Below are positions 61,406 through 64,000 of a DNA stretch of 64,000 bases, piece by piece (the first letter of the stretch is position 1; each line of letters begins with the position of its first letter). Under the pieces are notes generated by a model that worked only from the letters and a program-made list of their open reading frames with translations, did no database searches and was not told the DNA's origin. The position numbers and the translations under genes are program-made. The stretch spans positions 1 through 64,000 of the forward strand of contig NZ_QJJQ01000002.1 in the NCBI RefSeq assembly GCF_003201975.1, read 5' to 3'. The DNA is from Pseudogracilibacillus auburnensis (GTDB taxonomy: Bacteria; Bacillota; Bacilli; Bacillales; Amphibacillaceae).

Positions 61406-63223
61406 TTATTTTATTCCTGCTAATAACGTTTCAAATTGTGATAATTTTTCTTCAAAAACATGTAATGCGTCTAAAACTGGTTGTTTGGAGGTCATATCAA
61501 CTCCAGCTTTTTTCAATACTTCAATTGGAAAATCACTACTACCTGCTTTTAAAAATTCTTTGTATCGATTCACTGCTGCATCTTTTTCCGTTAAGATTTG
61601 ATTTGCAAGAGAAGTTGCTGCAGAATAACCTGTCGCGTATTGGTATACATAATAATTGTAATAAAAATGTGGAATACGTGCCCATTCAAGTCCTATTTCT
61701 TCATCGATCGTTATATTATTTCCAAAATATTTTTTATTCAAATCATAATACATCTCCGTAAAGCTATCGGCAGTTAGTGGTTCACCGTTTTGTGAACGTA
61801 CGTGGATTTCATGTTCAAATTCAGCAAACATTGTCTGCCGAAAAACAGTTGTACGTAAACCTTCTAAGAAATGATTTAAAATATATAGTCTTTCTTTTTC
61901 ATCTTCTAAATGATTTAATAAGTATTCGCTTAAAAGAGCTTCATTACAAGTGGAAGCAACTTCAGCAACGAAAATGGAATAATTACCATAGCGATATGGT
62001 TGGTGCTTTCTCGTATAATAACTATGAAGTGAATGTCCGAGTTCATGTGTTAATGTATACATATCATTCACTTTATTTTGCCAATTAAGTAAAATAAACG
62101 GGTTTGTTCCATATGCACCAGATGAATATGCCCCACTTCGTTTTCCTTTGTTTTCAACCACATCGATCCAGCGACTTTCAAATCCTTCAGCGACAATATT
62201 AGTATATTCTTCACCTAGTGGTGCTAAACTTTTTAACACATAATCTTTCGCATCCTCATATGTAACTTTCATATCAACACCTTCAACGAGCGGTGTGTAC
62301 AAATCATACATATGCAAATCATCTACTTGTAATATTTTCTTGCGAAGATCTGTATACCGATGTAATAAAGGCAATTTCTCATTAATCGCATCAACCAAAT
62401 TGTCGTATACAGTTTCAGGAATATTATTCGTATCAAGCGCTGAATGTCTAGCTGATTGGTAGTTTCTCACTTTTGCATAAAAATTATCTTTTTTCACATT
62501 TCCATTTAATGTCGAGGCAAATGTGTTTTTAAACTGACCAAATGTTTCGTACATCGCCTTAAAAGCCGCTTTTCTGACAGAACGATCTTTTGATTCCAAA
62601 AAGCGAATATAACGTCCATGTGTTAGTTCCACTTCTTCGCCCTTTTCATCTTTAATAAACGGGAATGTTAAATCGGCATTATTAAGCATACCAAATGTTT
62701 GACTGGGTGTGGATAATGCTTCAGAGGCCTCAGATAAGAGCATTTCCTCTTTTTCACTTAAAATATGTTCCTTTTGCCTTACAATCTCTTCCAACGTCTT
62801 TTTATATCGTTGTAATTCAGCTTTTTCTTCTAGGAAAGCTGTCAAGGTTGCTTCATCAATTTTTAAAATTTCTGGAACGATATAGCTCATATTGCTAGAA
62901 GCAATGGTTAAAATGGATTCTGCTTTTTGATTCATTGCCTGATAAAAAGAGTTTGTCGTATCCTCATCATAGCGCATATGGGAATATGCATACAATTTAC
63001 CAAGACGTTCTGACATTTCATCTTGAGTTTTAAATAGTTGGTAAAGCGTATCCGCAGACTCTCCTAATTTGTTTTGGAATTCTTTTATTTTTGGTATATC
63101 AGTGCTTAATTTGTCGAATTCTTCTTCCCATAATTCATCTGATGCAAAAATCGTTTCCAACTCCCAAGTTAACTCCTTAGGAACTTCCTCACGCTTTGGA
63201 ATTTCTTTCGTCATTTCCGCCAT
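61406..63223 (-). CDS. pepF: Oligoendopeptidase F
   Basis: A 605-residue zinc metallopeptidase of family M3 that cleaves short peptides in the cytoplasm. The catalytic HELGHSLHS is near residue 390, and the third ligand Glu follows in VAEVASTCNEALL. The helical N-terminal half (about 10-190) is the substrate lobe. The start MAEMTKEIPKREEVPKEL follows AGGAGG. In B. subtilis pepF (yjbG) follows coiA, as here, and its level affects competence. Length is normal. Confidence 0.96.
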   Translation of the reverse strand: MAEMTKEIPKREEVPKELTWELETIFASDELWEEEFDKLSTDIPKIKEFQNKLGESADTLYQLFKTQDEMSERLGKLYAYSHMRYDEDTTNSFYQAMNQKAESILTIASSNMSYIVPEILKIDEATLTAFLEEKAELQRYKKTLEEIVRQKEHILSEKEEMLLSEASEALSTPSQTFGMLNNADLTFPFIKDEKGEEVELTHGRYIRFLESKDRSVRKAAFKAMYETFGQFKNTFASTLNGNVKKDNFYAKVRNYQSARHSALDTNNIPETVYDNLVDAINEKLPLLHRYTDLRKKILQVDDLHMYDLYTPLVEGVDMKVTYEDAKDYVLKSLAPLGEEYTNIVAEGFESRWIDVVENKGKRSGAYSSGAYGTNPFILLNWQNKVNDMYTLTHELGHSLHSYYTRKHQPYRYGNYSIFVAEVASTCNEALLSEYLLNHLEDEKERLYILNHFLEGLRTTVFRQTMFAEFEHEIHVRSQNGEPLTADSFTEMYYDLNKKYFGNNITIDEEIGLEWARIPHFYYNYYVYQYATGYSAATSLANQILTEKDAAVNRYKEFLKAGSSDFPIEVLKKAGVDMTSKQPVLDALHVFEEKLSQFETLLAGIK

Positions 63224-63277
63224 CTTTTTTCCTCCTTTTTAATTAACTCTTTCTTATTATAGTGACTTTACTAAAAT

Positions 63278-64000
63278 TCATTCTTGCCTTTGATTATACA
63301 TGAATCTATTCAAAAGTTCATTGTCACCAATTATTGCCTCATCTATTCTCTTATAACAATGGATCGCTTTTCGCTTTATATAATGATGTTTTCTTATTTC
63401 ATGGATTATCTTTATTTCTTTCAATAAGTTTAAATACTCTACAATTGGGTTAGCTTGCATAGACAAAAGCGGAAAATGATCGCTTTGATACGTAAATGGT
63501 CGTAAAAACTTTTTAGCTTCGCTTAATGTAAATGATTTTCCGCGTGGTTGTAAGTGTAAAAAATCAATGATGAATCGACTTTGCCAGTTCCATAACGGCA
63601 CGTTCATTCGTTGTTGAGAAGGGATTGGAAGATACACAATTGATGGGAGAGTCTCATGATGAAGGCCTTTATCATATAGCCAATAGCGCCATTTTAATTC
63701 TTTTCCATAGGCTTGACTCCTTTTTAGTCTAAATTTACTTTTTTCTTTTTTCCATATAGTGAATAAATTTCGAGGATAAAATGGATCCATTGAAAAAAGA
63801 CTTTTAAAATGTAATTGATGTAGTTTTCTAAAAGTAATCTTGGCGATGGCTCTTTTTGTACTTGCTGGATACACATCGTTAATGATGGAAAATTCTTTCG
63901 ATTGTGGACAAAAATAAAAAAGCATTGTTGGAAGGTTAGGGGAAAATTGGTGAACAAACTGAAGAGTAAAACCATTGATTTGGAGATGGGTATAGGAGAT
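63278..64000 (-). CDS. coiA: Competence protein CoiA, 3' part
   Basis: The frame stays open to the window end (at least 240 residues; the 5' end with the zinc and nuclease regions lies outside). Seen are LPIHLQINGFTLQFVHQFSPNLPTMLFYFCPQSKEFS-type sequence (cited as the start of the visible part), matching the middle of CoiA, and the C-terminal PLLSMQANPIVEYLNLLKEI. CoiA promotes recombination of incoming DNA in transformation. An internal ATG at 63925 is not the start. It lies 55 bases before pepF, the usual order. Confidence 0.9.
   Translation of the reverse strand: MSYTHLQINGFTLQFVHQFSPNLPTMLFYFCPQSKEFSIINDVYPASTKRAIAKITFRKLHQLHFKSLFSMDPFYPRNLFTIWKKEKSKFRLKRSQAYGKELKWRYWLYDKGLHHETLPSIVYLPIPSQQRMNVPLWNWQSRFIIDFLHLQPRGKSFTLSEAKKFLRPFTYQSDHFPLLSMQANPIVEYLNLLKEIKIIHEIRKHHYIKRKAIHCYKRIDEAIIGDNELLNRFMYNQRQE

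Overview
The window looks like a chromosomal segment of an aerobic, endospore-forming, low-G+C Bacillaceae. Three things point that way: genes read as in Bacillus subtilis (ylbG-ylbF-ylbC, the cta cluster, pycA-ftsW-ylaN, ylaJ/I/H/F, pdhABCD-ykyA-def, rpoY-rnjA-ktrC, pepF-coiA), many sporulation genes, and GGAGG-type ribosome sites. The many intergenic repeats and the gene mix suggest the Oceanobacillus/Virgibacillus side of the family; that is inference. No tRNA, rRNA, CRISPR array, phage or intact insertion sequence was seen. Layout: 0.3-2.8 kb holds ylbG, ylbF and ylbC (minus) and a YugN-like gene. 2.9-11.6 kb is the caa3 cytochrome oxidase region: ctaB-C-D-E-F (minus), then ctaG and ctaM set apart by a repeat-filled gap, with ctaA divergent. 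11.6-18.1 kb has a pseudouridine synthase, pycA, ftsW and ylaN. 18.4-24.7 kb holds small yla genes, an inositol-phosphatase-family gene and a nitronate monooxygenase. At 25 kb lies a dual-function RNA of the SR1/SR1P type with two CcpN-like operators, followed by a translationally coupled HIT-PP2C pair. 27.1-37.4 kb carries pdhABCD, ykyA, def, rpoY and rnjA. 37.7-47.3 kb contains potassium and c-di-AMP related genes (ktrC, cbpB, ktrD), transporters, a signal peptidase, a Spo0E-like phosphatase, an MgtC-family gene and ywpF. 47.7-55.6 kb is one long co-directional spore operon: DUF1657, YhcN-like lipoprotein, spoVAC, spoVAD, spoVAEb, DUF1657, a DUF421+DUF1657 protein (2Duf), then the A, B and C subunits of a germinant receptor and a 56-residue two-helix protein overlapping the C gene. 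56-64 kb has a quinone-oxidoreductase-like gene, an ArsA-type ATPase with a cory-CC-star partner, cstA, a decayed MFS transporter, pepF and the 3' part of coiA. How the genes fit together: the pdh complex, pyruvate carboxylase and cytochrome oxidase sit on the pyruvate-to-respiration axis, and SR1P and CbpB are known to touch the same metabolism in B. subtilis. The 47.7-55.6 kb operon joins the genes for spore dipicolinate-channel and heat-resistance functions to those for sensing germinants. Between genes there are at least three families of mosaic repeats. Two have inverted ends and look like non-autonomous mobile elements. The most interesting items are the spoVA/2Duf/ger operon, the SR1 locus, the HIT-PP2C and ArsA-cory-CC-star pairs, a 27-residue basic peptide gene before rpoY-rnjA, and the repeat families.
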